Origin: Massilia sp. R2A-15
Lineage (GTDB): Bacteria > Pseudomonadota > Gammaproteobacteria > Burkholderiales > Burkholderiaceae_D
DNA length: 64,000 nt
Direction of reading: 5' to 3'
Assembly: GCF_030704305.1 (NCBI RefSeq)
Contig: NZ_CP131935.1
Span: 3,906,001 to 3,970,000, forward strand
The number at the start of each line of letters is the position of its first letter. The first letter of the stretch is position 1. Positions 26,520 to 35,222 of this stretch are shown one piece after another. Under the pieces are notes generated by a model that saw nothing but the letters and a program-made list of their open reading frames with translations, was not told where the DNA came from and made no database searches. Made by a program: the position numbers and the translations under genes.

Positions 26520-27190
26520 ACAAGCTGGCCCTGTTCGACCTTGACCACACGCTGCTGCCGCTCGACTCCGACTACGAGTGGGGCCAGTTCCTTGTGCGCA
26601 CCGGCGCCGTGGACGCCGACGCCTTCAAGCGCGCCAACGACGAATTCTTCGCGCAGTACCAGGCCGGCACGCTCGATCCGGTCGAATACCTCGAATTCGC
26701 GCTCGGCACGCTGGCGCGCTTCCCGCGCGCCCAGCTGGACGAAATGCACCGCCAGTTCATGCGCGAAGTAATCGAGCCTGCCATCACCCCGCAGGCGCGC
26801 GCGCTGATCCAGAAACACCTGGACGCCGGAGACCTGGTGGCGATCGTCACCGCGACCAACGCTTTCGTCACCGCGCCGATCGCCGCCGCGCTGGGCGTGG
26901 AGCACCTGATCGCCGCCGTGCCCGAGGAAGACGAGCATGGCAACCTGACCGGCAAGCTGGTCGGCGTGCCGACGTCGGGCGCCGGCAAGGTCACGCACAC
27001 CCACGCCTGGCTGGAGAAAATTGGCAAGCCGCTGTCGGCGTTCGAGAGCAGCCATTTCTACAGCGATTCGCACAACGACATTCCCCTGCTGTCCGTCGTC
27101 ACCCACCCCGTTGCGACCAATCCGAACGTCGCGCTGGCAACCCACGCAACGACCCTGGGCTGGCCTTCACTTTATCTATTCAATGATTAA
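26516..27190 (+). CDS. HAD-IB family hydrolase (SerB/CicA-like)
   Basis: 224 residues. HAD motif I is LFDLDHTLLPLDSD (nucleophile and acid/base Asp near residues 8 and 10), motif II is the Thr of VAIVTATNAF, and motif IV is SDSHNDIPLL. IB-type enzymes dephosphorylate phosphoserine-like or phospholipid-linked substrates; the real one is unknown. It overlaps hda by 4 bp and pcnB by 8 bp, so it is translationally coupled within the hda-HAD-pcnB-folK operon. Confidence 0.92.
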   Translation: MNKLALFDLDHTLLPLDSDYEWGQFLVRTGAVDADAFKRANDEFFAQYQAGTLDPVEYLEFALGTLARFPRAQLDEMHRQFMREVIEPAITPQARALIQKHLDAGDLVAIVTATNAFVTAPIAAALGVEHLIAAVPEEDEHGNLTGKLVGVPTSGAGKVTHTHAWLEKIGKPLSAFESSHFYSDSHNDIPLLSVVTHPVATNPNVALATHATTLGWPSLYLFND

Positions 27191-28559
27191 TAAATTCATC
27201 CGCAAGATCCTCGGCGTCAAAACGCCAGCGCGCGACCTGACCGAGCCCGTCATCCTCGGGCCGGACGACCATAAAATCGATCCGAGACTGGTGTCGTCGA
27301 ACGCGATCCGGGTGACCTCCACGCTGCAGGACGCCGGCTTCAAGGCTTTTGTGGTCGGCGGCGCCGTGCGCGACTTGCTGCTGGGGGTGAAACCGAAGGA
27401 CTTCGACATCGCCACAGACGCCACGCCAGAGCAGGTCAAGCGCCTGTTCCGGCGCGCCTTCATCATCGGCCGGCGCTTCCAGATCGTGCACGTGATGTTC
27501 GGCCAGGACCTGCTGGAGGTGACCACCTTCCGCGGCGCCGGCGACATGAACGCGCCGAAGGATGAACATGGCCGCGTCCTGCGCGACAACAGCTTCGGGC
27601 CGCAGCACGAGGACGCGATGCGGCGCGACTTCACCATCAACGCGATGTACTACGACCCGGCCACCCAGCAGGTGCTGGACTACCACGGCGGCATCCAGGA
27701 TATCCGCGACAAGGTCCTGCGCATCATCGGCCAGCCGGAAGCGCGCTACCGCGAAGACCCGGTGCGCATGCTGCGCGTGGTGCGCTTCGCCGCGCGCCTG
27801 CGCTTCACCATCGAGCCGACCACGCGCGCGCCGATCTCGGTGATGGCGCCGCTGATCGACAACGTGCCGGCCGCGCGCGTGTTCGACGAGATGCTCAAGC
27901 TGCTCATGAGCGGCCACGCGCTGGCCTGCCTGCAGCAGCTGCGCAAGGAAGGCCTGCACCACGGCCTGCTGCCGCTGCTCGACGTCGTGCTGGAGCAGCC
28001 GATCGGCATGAAGTTCGTCACGCTGGCGCTGGAGTCGACCGACAACCGCGTCAAGGCCGGCAAGGGCGTCTCGCCCGGCTTCCTGTTTGCCTCGCTGCTG
28101 TGGCACCAGGTGGTCGAGAAGTGGACCGCCTACCGCGCCGCCGGCGAATCGCCGATCCCGGCGCTGCACCTGGCCGCCGACGACGTACTCGACGCGCAGA
28201 CCGAACAACTGGCCTTGCAGCGCAAGATCGCCTCCGACATGCGCGACATCTGGTCGATGCAGCCGCGCTTCGAGCGCCGCAACGGCAAGGCGCCGTACAA
28301 GCTGCTCGAGCACCTGCGCTTCCGCGCCGGCTACGACTTCCTGCTGCTGCGCTGCGAGTCCGGCGAGATCGACATGGAGCTGGGCGAGTGGTGGACCGCG
28401 TTCTATGAAGGCGACGCCGAGACGCGCGAAAAGCTGCTCACCAGCGAGCGCGCCGCGCCAGCCGGTGCGAAACGCAAGCGCGCGCCGCGCCGTGGCCCGC
28501 GCAAGAGCGGCGGCGAGCGTGCCGAAGGCGCAGTCGCGGCGGGCAGCGGCGAGGAATGA
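27183..28559 (+). CDS. pcnB: Poly(A) polymerase I
   Basis: 458 residues. The nucleotidyltransferase core has GGAVRDLLLGVKPKDFDIATDATP with the metal-binding DFD, followed by the flexible RRFQIVHVMFG and RRDFTINAMYYDP segments. The helical neck/body follows, and a basic C-terminal tail (AKRKRAPRRGPRKSGGE) fits PcnB rather than CCA-adding enzymes. It adds 3' A-tails that promote RNA decay. The ATG at 27183 lies inside the end of the HAD gene, and its own stop overlaps folK. Confidence 0.93.
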   Translation: MINKFIRKILGVKTPARDLTEPVILGPDDHKIDPRLVSSNAIRVTSTLQDAGFKAFVVGGAVRDLLLGVKPKDFDIATDATPEQVKRLFRRAFIIGRRFQIVHVMFGQDLLEVTTFRGAGDMNAPKDEHGRVLRDNSFGPQHEDAMRRDFTINAMYYDPATQQVLDYHGGIQDIRDKVLRIIGQPEARYREDPVRMLRVVRFAARLRFTIEPTTRAPISVMAPLIDNVPAARVFDEMLKLLMSGHALACLQQLRKEGLHHGLLPLLDVVLEQPIGMKFVTLALESTDNRVKAGKGVSPGFLFASLLWHQVVEKWTAYRAAGESPIPALHLAADDVLDAQTEQLALQRKIASDMRDIWSMQPRFERRNGKAPYKLLEHLRFRAGYDFLLLRCESGEIDMELGEWWTAFYEGDAETREKLLTSERAAPAGAKRKRAPRRGPRKSGGERAEGAVAAGSGEE

Positions 28560-29029
28560 TCGCGTACATCGGCATCGGCGCCAACCTGGGCGACGCCCTG
28601 GCCAACGTCGAGGACGCGCTGATCCGGCTGGCCGCGCTGCCGGCCACCACGCTGTTGAAGCGATCGTCATGCTGGCGCACCGCCCCGATCGATTCCTCGG
28701 GCGACGACTACATCAACGCAGTCGCCTGTATCGACACCCCACTCCCGGCGCCCGAACTGCTGGCCGCGCTGCACGGCATCGAACTGGCGCATGGCCGCGA
28801 ACGGCCCTACCGCAATGCGCCGCGCACGCTGGATCTGGATATCCTGCTCTACGGCGACGAGCGGATCGAAACCGCCGGCTTGCAGGTGCCGCATCCGCGC
28901 ATGCATGAGCGCGCGTTCGTGCTGGCGCCGCTGCTGGAGATCGCGCCGCTGGTCAACATACCGGGACGCGGTCCGGCGCAAAGCTTCATGGCGGGCGTCG
29001 CCGATCAGCAAATCAGCCGGATCGACTGA
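28556..29029 (+). CDS. folK: 2-amino-4-hydroxy-6-hydroxymethyldihydropteridine pyrophosphokinase
   Basis: 157 residues, folate synthesis: transfers pyrophosphate from ATP to 6-hydroxymethyl-dihydropterin. IGIGANLGDALANVEDAL begins the protein, and the signature RPYRNAPRTLDLDILLYGD with its metal-binding DLD is intact, as is VPHPRMHERAFVLAPLLEI. It overlaps pcnB by 4 bp (ATGA). Pairing with pcnB upstream and panB downstream is a common order. Confidence 0.96.
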   Translation: MIAYIGIGANLGDALANVEDALIRLAALPATTLLKRSSCWRTAPIDSSGDDYINAVACIDTPLPAPELLAALHGIELAHGRERPYRNAPRTLDLDILLYGDERIETAGLQVPHPRMHERAFVLAPLLEIAPLVNIPGRGPAQSFMAGVADQQISRID

Positions 29030-29072
29030 GCACCAGCAGTTTTCGGAACATCGCATTACACTATGCACACCA

Positions 29073-29099
29073 GGGGTCAGGTCCGCCGGACCTGACCCC
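29073..29099. repeat. Family A palindromic repeat
   Basis: GGGGTCAGGTCC-GCC-GGACCTGACCCC, a perfect 12-bp-arm palindrome between folK and panB, just upstream of the panB ribosome-binding site. Confidence 0.88.
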
Positions 29100-29128
29100 G
29101 CCTTTGCACACACACTTTGAGGATACCA

Positions 29129-29989
29129 ATGAGCTCATACCTGCAGGGTAAGGACATGACAGGCGACGTCCCGGCGGCGCCGGCGAAGGTCGTGCCCCCG
29201 AAAGCCGTCACGGCGCCGATGCTGGGCGCTTTGAAGGCGGCCGGCACCCCGATCACCATGCTGACCTGCTATGACGCCAGCTTCGCCTCGCTGATGGACC
29301 GTTGCGGCGTGCACATGCTGCTGATCGGCGATTCGCTCGGCATGGTCTGCAACGGCCACAACTCGACGCTGCCGGTGACGGTGGCGGAAGTCGCGTACCA
29401 CACCGCGGCGGTGGCGCGCGGCAGCAAGAGCGCGATGATCGTCGCCGACCTGCCGTTCGGCGCCTACGGCACGAAGGAAGCGGCTTACGCGAACGCCGTC
29501 ACCCTGATCCAGGCCGGCGCGCACATGGTCAAGCTCGAAGGCGGCGCATGGCTGGCCGACACGGTCAAGTTCCTCACCGACCGGGCGATCCCGGTGTGCG
29601 CCCACCTTGGACTGACGCCGCAATCGGTGCACGTGATGGGCGGCTACAAGGTTCAGGGCAAGACCACGGCCAGCGCCGACCAGCTCAAGGCCGACGCCAA
29701 GCTGCTGCAGGAAGCCGGCGCGTCGATCCTGGTGCTCGAAGCAATTCCCGCGACGCTGGGCAAGGAAGTGACCGACATGCTGTCGATGCCGACCATCGGC
29801 ATCGGCGCGGGCCCGGATTGCTCCGGCCAGGTGCTGGTGATGCACGACATGCTGGGCGTGTTCCCGGGCCGCAAAGCGCGCTTCGTGAAGAACTTCATGG
29901 AAGGCCAGACCACCATCGAAGGCGCGGTGACGGCCTACGTCAACGCGGTCACCGACCGCAGCTTCCCTGGGCCGGAACACTGCTTCTAA
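29129..29989 (+). CDS. panB: 3-methyl-2-oxobutanoate hydroxymethyltransferase
   Basis: 286 residues, first committed step of pantothenate synthesis (ketopantoate from alpha-ketoisovalerate). TIM-barrel signatures include [42 protein letters not shown] and [20 protein letters not shown]. An N-terminal extension of about 30 residues is Pro/Ala-rich. GAGG lies 7 nt before the ATG at 29129. No panC follows; thpR does. Confidence 0.96.
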   Translation: MSSYLQGKDMTGDVPAAPAKVVPPKAVTAPMLGALKAAGTPITMLTCYDASFASLMDRCGVHMLLIGDSLGMVCNGHNSTLPVTVAEVAYHTAAVARGSKSAMIVADLPFGAYGTKEAAYANAVTLIQAGAHMVKLEGGAWLADTVKFLTDRAIPVCAHLGLTPQSVHVMGGYKVQGKTTASADQLKADAKLLQEAGASILVLEAIPATLGKEVTDMLSMPTIGIGAGPDCSGQVLVMHDMLGVFPGRKARFVKNFMEGQTTIEGAVTAYVNAVTDRSFPGPEHCF

Positions 29990-29993
29990 GACC

Positions 29994-30506
29994 ATGAGCG
30001 CCGATCAAGCCCGCCTGTTCGTCGCGCTGTGGCCGGCGCCCGATGTGCGCGCGGCGCTGCGCGACTGGCGCGACGCTTGGACGTGGCCATCGTCTTCGTC
30101 GCCGGTGCGCACAGAGCAGCTGCATGTGACGCTGCATTTCCTTGGTAACGTGGCGCGCGAACGCGTGCCGGAACTAGTGGCGGGACTGAGCGTGCCGTTC
30201 GAGCCATTCGAGCTGGAGTTCGGACATCCCGAGTTGTGGCATGGCGGGATCGCCGTGCTGGCGCCGGATGTGGTGCCGCAGCCTTTGCTGGATTTGCACG
30301 CGTCGATTGGCGCAGCGCTGGAAGGTGTGGGAATGACGCCGGAGGGGCGTCCCTACAAGCCGCATGTGACGATGGGACGGCGCGCGGGGAACGCGGTGGC
30401 GCCTGCCGCCGGCCCTGCGATTCGCTGGCAGATCGACGGCTACGCGCTGATGGAATCGAAACTGGGTGCGGGTTCCGAGTACGGAGTCGTGCAGCACTAC
30501 AAATAG
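29994..30506 (+). CDS. thpR: RNA 2',3'-cyclic phosphodiesterase (2H family)
   Basis: 170 residues with the two HxT motifs of the 2H phosphoesterases: H44-V-T46 and H124-V-T126. Opens RLFVALWPAPDVRAAL, typical of ThpR/LigT. Hydrolyses 2',3'-cyclic phosphates, with in vitro RNA ligase activity known for the family. It begins 4 bp after panB and is probably co-transcribed. An inverted pair of family A repeats follows. Confidence 0.92.
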   Translation: MSADQARLFVALWPAPDVRAALRDWRDAWTWPSSSSPVRTEQLHVTLHFLGNVARERVPELVAGLSVPFEPFELEFGHPELWHGGIAVLAPDVVPQPLLDLHASIGAALEGVGMTPEGRPYKPHVTMGRRAGNAVAPAAGPAIRWQIDGYALMESKLGAGSEYGVVQHYK

Positions 30507-30510
30507 CAAA

Positions 30511-30594
30511 ATGGGGTCAGGTCCGCTGGACCAGACCCCGGAAACGCGGACGTCGCAGACCGGGGGTCTGGTCCTGCGGACCTGACCCCATTTT
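30511..30594. repeat. Inverted pair of family A repeats; possible terminator
   Basis: One copy (30512-30539) and an inverse copy (30563-30590) are separated by 23 bp, so besides folding singly they can form one long hairpin. The plus-strand side ends CCCATTTT, which would suit termination after thpR. The aldehyde dehydrogenase gene converges from the other side. Confidence 0.85.
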
Positions 30595-30624
30595 GGGCGT
30601 CCAATTATGCAAAATCTTGCATAA

Positions 30625-32115
30625 TCAGCCGATCTGAATCCAGGTCGTCTTCAGCTCGGTGTACTTGTCGATCGCGTGCAGGGATTTATCGCGCCCGTTG
30701 CCCGACTGCTTGTAGCCGCCGAACGGCACCGTGATGTCGTCGTTGTCGTACTGGTTCACATGCACCGTCCCCGCCCGCAGCGCACGCGCGGTCTGGATAG
30801 CCTTGGTCATGTCGCTGGTCCACACCGCGGCCTGCAATCCATACGCCGTCGAATTGGCTTGCGCAATCGCGTCCTTCAGGTCGGTGAACGTCAGCACCGA
30901 CAGCACCGGCCCGAAGATCTCTTCGCGCGCGATGCTCATGCTGCCATCGACGCCGTCGAACAAGGTCGGCGTGATGAAGAAGCCGCCGGAATCGCCGCGC
31001 GCCGCCTCGCCGCCCGACAGCAGCTTCGCGCCGGCCGCCTTGCCGGCCTCGATGTAGCCCATCACGGTCTTCATTTGAGTCGCATCGACGATGGCGCCCA
31101 TCACGGTCGCTTCATCGAGCGGATCGCCGGGCTGGAAGCGCGGCATCATCGCCATCGCCTTTTCCATGAACTGGTCCTTGATCGACGCTTCGACGAACAG
31201 GCGCGACGGCGCGTTGCAGCTCTCGCCCTGGTTGAAGTAGATCGAGCCGATCGCCGCGCTCACGGCCTTGTCGAGGTCCGGGCAGTCGGCGCAGACGATG
31301 TTGGCCGACTTGCCGCCCAGTTCCGTCCACGCGCGCTTCAGGTTCGACTGGCCGGCCATCTGCATGATCTGCTTGCCGACCCGCGTCGATCCCGTGAAGG
31401 CGATGCAGTCGACGTCCATGTGCAGCGCCAGCGCGGAACCGGCCTCGTTGCCGTAGCCCGGCACTACGGAAAACACGCCGGCCGGAATGCCGGCTTCCAG
31501 CGCAATCTCGGCCAGGCGCAGCGCCGACAGCGGCGACTTCTCGGACGGCTTGAGCACCACGCTGTTGCCGGCCGCGAGCGCGGGCGCGATCTTCCAGGCG
31601 GTCATGATCAGCGGGTAGTTCCACGGCACGATGGCGCCGACGACGCCGACCGGTTCGCGCGTGACCAAGGCCAGGCTGGAGTCGTTGGTCGGCGCGATCT
31701 CGTCGTAGATCTTGTCGATCGCCTCGCCGTACCAGCGGATGCAGTTGGCGCACGAGGGCACATCGACGCTCTGGCTGTACTTGATCGGCTTGCCCATGTC
31801 GAGCGTCTCGAGCAGCGCCAGCTGCGCCGTATTCTTCAACACCAGGTCGGCGAACTTGATCAGCGTGCGCTTGCGCGCAGCCGGCGACTTGCCGGCCCAG
31901 CGCCGGTCCTCGAAGGCGGCGCGCGCGGCGGCCACCGCGGCGTCGATGTCGGCCGCGTCGCCACGCGCAACCGCAGCAAGCTTGCGGCCGTCAATCGGCG
32001 AATGCTTGTCGAAAGTCTGGCCGGACGCGGCGTCCACGCGCTTGCCGTCGATGAAGGCGCGGCCGTCGATTTCAAGCTGCGCCGCCCGCTCATGCCAATT
32101 TGCAGCCTCAGCCAT
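30625..32115 (-). CDS. Aldehyde dehydrogenase, PuuC/KauB type
   Basis: 496-residue NAD(P)-dependent aldehyde dehydrogenase. Catalytic E265 (ELGGKS) and C300 (QGESCNAPSR) are present, as is PWNYPL at 164-169. Its C-terminal PFGGYKQSGNGRDKSLHA is like PuuC, which oxidises gamma-glutamyl-gamma-aminobutyraldehyde. The surrounding polyamine-degradation genes support that substrate class. AAGGAG precedes the ATG at 32115. It is divergent from a sodium symporter. Confidence 0.88.
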   Translation of the reverse strand: MAEAANWHERAAQLEIDGRAFIDGKRVDAASGQTFDKHSPIDGRKLAAVARGDAADIDAAVAAARAAFEDRRWAGKSPAARKRTLIKFADLVLKNTAQLALLETLDMGKPIKYSQSVDVPSCANCIRWYGEAIDKIYDEIAPTNDSSLALVTREPVGVVGAIVPWNYPLIMTAWKIAPALAAGNSVVLKPSEKSPLSALRLAEIALEAGIPAGVFSVVPGYGNEAGSALALHMDVDCIAFTGSTRVGKQIMQMAGQSNLKRAWTELGGKSANIVCADCPDLDKAVSAAIGSIYFNQGESCNAPSRLFVEASIKDQFMEKAMAMMPRFQPGDPLDEATVMGAIVDATQMKTVMGYIEAGKAAGAKLLSGGEAARGDSGGFFITPTLFDGVDGSMSIAREEIFGPVLSVLTFTDLKDAIAQANSTAYGLQAAVWTSDMTKAIQTARALRAGTVHVNQYDNDDITVPFGGYKQSGNGRDKSLHAIDKYTELKTTWIQIG

Positions 32116-32187
32116 GTCCTGCTCCTTGTATTTGTCGAAGTGATCACCGAATACTACCAAAAGTGTTTCACGCCCGATGGATGCAGA

Positions 32188-32193
32188 TATAAT
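32188..32193 (+). promoter_or_regulatory. Candidate -10 box of the sodium symporter gene
   Basis: A perfect TATAAT 37 bp before the ATG at 32231 in the 115-bp divergent region. The -35 is weak, suggesting dependence on an activator. Confidence 0.5.
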
Positions 32194-32230
32194 CGCCGAA
32201 ATTTCCTGTCGAACACCTATTCCAATTGTC

Positions 32231-33685
32231 ATGAACACCACACTGATTACCGCTGTCGTGCTGTACTTGCTCGGCACCCTGGGCCTGGGCGTTTGGGCCG
32301 GCACGCGCATCAAGAACACCAGCGACTTCGCCATCGCGGGCCGCCGCCTGCCGCTGATCATGGTGATCACGACGACGTTCGCGACCTGGTTCGGCGCCGA
32401 GACCGTGATGGGCATTCCCGCGAAGTTCATCCAGGGCGGCCTGAACGCGCTGGTCGAAGACCCGTTCGGCGCCGGCACCTGCCTGATCCTGGTCGGCGTA
32501 TTTTTTGCGGCGAAGCTGTACCGCCTCAACCTGCTGACCATCGGCGACTACTACCGCGCGCGCTTCGGCAAAGGCATCGAGGTGTTCTGCTCGGTGGCGA
32601 TCATCCTCAGTTACCTCGGCTGGGTGGCGGCGCAGATCACCGCCCTCGGGCTGGTGTTCTCGGTGCTGACCAACGGCGCCATGTCGGAAACGGTCGGCAT
32701 GATCGTCGGCACGCTCGCGGTGCTGATCTACGTGGTCGTCGGCGGCTTCCTCGCGGTGGCGATCACCGACTTTATCCAGATGATCGTGCTGGTGATCGGC
32801 CTGGCAATCATCGCGGTGTTCTCGGCCAAGCTGGCCGGCGGCGCGGGACCGGTGCTGGCGATGGCGTCGAAGGCCGACTTGTGGCGCTTCGCGCCCGCGC
32901 CCTCCTTCACCGAAATCGCCATGTTCATCGGCGCCGGCGTGACCATGATGTTCGGCAGTATCCCGCAGCAGGACGTGTATCAGCGCGTGATGTCGGCCAA
33001 GGACGCGCCGACCGCGCGTGCGGGCGCCGTGATCGGCGGCGCCAGCTACATCCTGTTCGCCTTCGTGCCCATGTTCGTCGTTGCCTGCGCCGTTCTGGTG
33101 ATGGGCCAGGAAGCCCTCGACATCGCCAAGGCCGACTACCAGCGCCTGCTGCCTACCTTCGTGCTGACGCGCATGCCGCTGGCGATGCAGATCCTGTTCT
33201 TCGGCGCGCTGCTGTCGGCGATCAAGAGCACCTCGTCGGCCACGCTGCTGGCGCCATCGACCAGTTTTGTGGAGAACATCCTCAAGCACCTGCGCCCCGG
33301 CATGACGGACCGCCAGCAGCTGTTCGCGATGCGCTGCACGATCGTGGTGTTCGCCGCGCTGGTGCTGACGTATGCGATCGCCATGAAGGGCACGTCGATT
33401 TACGAGCTGGTGTCGTCGGCCTACCAGGTCACGCTGGTGGGCGCCTTCGTGCCGCTGGTGATGGGGCTGTACTGGAAGGGCGCGACCACGCAGGGCGCGA
33501 TCGTTTCGCTGGCCGCCGGCGTAGGAACCTGGCTGCTGTTCTTCCCGCAGCTGTCGAACTACGGCGCGGTGTTCCCGGGCCAGCTGGCCGGCCTGATCGC
33601 CGCCTTCGTGGGCATGATCGCCGGCTCGCTGCTGCCGCAGGCGCTGGCGAACCGGCACGACCGGGTCAAGACGCAGGCCGCGTAG
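32231..33685 (+). CDS. Sodium:solute symporter (SSS family)
   Basis: 484 residues, about 13 membrane helices. Family marks are ISxFAIAGRRLPLIM-like start (SDFAIAGRRLPLI), WFGAETVMGIPAKF, and ALLSAIKSTSSATLLAPSTSF, the sodium-site helix. Its location between polyamine-degradation genes on the opposite strand suggests uptake of putrescine, GABA or a related amine, but the family also carries many other solutes. The ATG at 32231 is favoured because the open frame before it covers the -10 box. Confidence 0.85.
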   Translation: MNTTLITAVVLYLLGTLGLGVWAGTRIKNTSDFAIAGRRLPLIMVITTTFATWFGAETVMGIPAKFIQGGLNALVEDPFGAGTCLILVGVFFAAKLYRLNLLTIGDYYRARFGKGIEVFCSVAIILSYLGWVAAQITALGLVFSVLTNGAMSETVGMIVGTLAVLIYVVVGGFLAVAITDFIQMIVLVIGLAIIAVFSAKLAGGAGPVLAMASKADLWRFAPAPSFTEIAMFIGAGVTMMFGSIPQQDVYQRVMSAKDAPTARAGAVIGGASYILFAFVPMFVVACAVLVMGQEALDIAKADYQRLLPTFVLTRMPLAMQILFFGALLSAIKSTSSATLLAPSTSFVENILKHLRPGMTDRQQLFAMRCTIVVFAALVLTYAIAMKGTSIYELVSSAYQVTLVGAFVPLVMGLYWKGATTQGAIVSLAAGVGTWLLFFPQLSNYGAVFPGQLAGLIAAFVGMIAGSLLPQALANRHDRVKTQAA

Positions 33686-33706
33686 CGTCGCCAGCGCACG
33701 TCAAAC

Positions 33707-33806
33707 CGTCATTCCTGCGCAGGCAGGAATCCATGCTGAGACTGAATGAATACGCTCGCCGGTGAGGCACGCGACGTATGGGTTCCCGCCTTCGCGGGAA
33801 CGACGG
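33707..33806. repeat. 100-bp two-armed palindromic repeat (family B), second copy
   Basis: It begins CGTC-ATTCCTGCGCAGGCAGGAAT-CC-ATGCTGAG and ends TATGGGTTCCCGCC-TTCGC-GGGAACGACGG. Same layout and same length as 573-672: each arm is a hairpin, and the outer CGTC/GACG ends pair. It separates convergent genes again. Confidence 0.75.
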
Positions 33807-33820
33807 GCGCGATGGGGACA

Positions 33821-35209
33821 CTAAGCCAGACCCAGAGTGCGCAATTCAGCCAGCGTGTTGTCCAGCGCCAGCCGGATGCGGCCGATCATGTCGTCGATCT
33901 CGGCGCGCGTCATCACCAGCGGCGGCGCGATGATCATGCGGTCGCCGACCGCGCGCATGATGATGCCGGCGTCGAACATATGCGCACGGCAGATCATCCC
34001 CACACCATCGTCGCCATCGAACACTTCGCAGTCATGCACCGTCGCGCCCTTCGTGCGCACCAGATTAAGGCCAGCGACGAATCCCAGGCTGTCGGTGTAG
34101 CCCACCAGCGGATGCTCGCCCAGCGTGGCGAACTGCTGCTTCAGGTAAGGCCCGGTGTCCTCGGACACCTTCTGCACCAGCCCCTCTTCCTGCATGATGC
34201 GTATGTTCTCGAGCGCCGCCGCGCACGCGACCGGGTGCCCCGAATAGGTGAAGCCGTGATTGAAGTCGCCGCCCTCCCCGGTCAGCACGCCCGCCACGCG
34301 GTCGCCCACCAGCACGCCGCCCAGCGGGATGTAGCCTGACGTGACGCCCTTGGCGAACGCGATCAGGTCCGGCTTGATGCCCATCAGTTCCGAGCCGAAC
34401 CATCTGCCCAGCCGGCCGAAGCCGCAGATCACTTCGTCGGCGATCAAGAGGATGCCGTACTTGTCGCAGATGCGCTGGACCTCCGGCCAGTAGGTCCGCG
34501 GCGGGACGATCACGCCGCCGGCGCCCTGCACCGGTTCGCCGATGAAGGCGGCCACATTGTCCGGCCCCAGTTCCTTGATGCGCTCTTCCAGCCAGCCGGC
34601 GGCCACCAGGCCGAACTCGTCCTGGCTCATGCCGTGCCCGTGCTCGACCCAGCTTGGCTGGTCGATGTGCACGATGCCCGGGACCAGCGGCCCGCCCTGC
34701 GCATGCATGCCGGCCATGCCGCCGAGCGAAGTGCCGGCGATGGTGCTGCCGTGGTAGGCGTTCTTGCGGCTGACGATGACGTGCCGCTGCGGCTGCCCCT
34801 TCAGTTCCCAGTAGCGCCGCACCATGCGCACGATGGTGTCGTTGGCCTCCGAGCCCGACCCGGTGAAGAAGACGTGGTTGAACTGCGGCGGCGATATCTC
34901 GACGAGCTTGGCCGCCAGCTGCACCGCCGGCACGTTGGTGGTGTTGAAGAAGCTGTTGTAGAACGGGAGCGTCTGCATCTGCTTGTAGACCGCATCGCAC
35001 ATGCTGGTGCGCCCGTAGCCAATGTTCACGCACCACAGGCCGGACATGCCGTCGAGGATGCGGTTGCCCTCCGAGTCCCACAACCAGATGCCGTCGCCGC
35101 GCACCATTACGCGCGCGCCTTTCTCGGCCAGCGCCAGGTGGTCGGTGAAGGGATGCAGGTAGTGCGCCGAATCGAGCTGCTGGATTGCGCGGGTGTCGAT
35201 TTTTTCCAT
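33821..35209 (-). CDS. Class III aminotransferase, SpuC-like (putrescine/GABA transaminase)
   Basis: 462-residue PLP enzyme. The cofactor lysine lies in LIAFAKGVTSGYIPLGG; ADEVICGFGRLG carries the Asp that holds the pyridine ring. The opening HYLHPFTDHLALAEKGARV with WDSEGNRILDGMSGLWCVN is like SpuC, the putrescine-pyruvate aminotransferase of Pseudomonas. It is encoded 13 bp downstream of the glutamine-synthetase-like gene, so the two are co-transcribed. It may act on putrescine directly or on GABA. Confidence 0.88.
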   Translation of the reverse strand: MEKIDTRAIQQLDSAHYLHPFTDHLALAEKGARVMVRGDGIWLWDSEGNRILDGMSGLWCVNIGYGRTSMCDAVYKQMQTLPFYNSFFNTTNVPAVQLAAKLVEISPPQFNHVFFTGSGSEANDTIVRMVRRYWELKGQPQRHVIVSRKNAYHGSTIAGTSLGGMAGMHAQGGPLVPGIVHIDQPSWVEHGHGMSQDEFGLVAAGWLEERIKELGPDNVAAFIGEPVQGAGGVIVPPRTYWPEVQRICDKYGILLIADEVICGFGRLGRWFGSELMGIKPDLIAFAKGVTSGYIPLGGVLVGDRVAGVLTGEGGDFNHGFTYSGHPVACAAALENIRIMQEEGLVQKVSEDTGPYLKQQFATLGEHPLVGYTDSLGFVAGLNLVRTKGATVHDCEVFDGDDGVGMICRAHMFDAGIIMRAVGDRMIIAPPLVMTRAEIDDMIGRIRLALDNTLAELRTLGLA

Positions 35210-35222
35210 GGTGGCTCCTGGC

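Noticed and set aside
30676..33765. 1029-codon open frame on the plus strand
   Set aside because: It is antisense to the aldehyde dehydrogenase and out of frame over the symporter, with low-complexity Arg/Ala/His composition.
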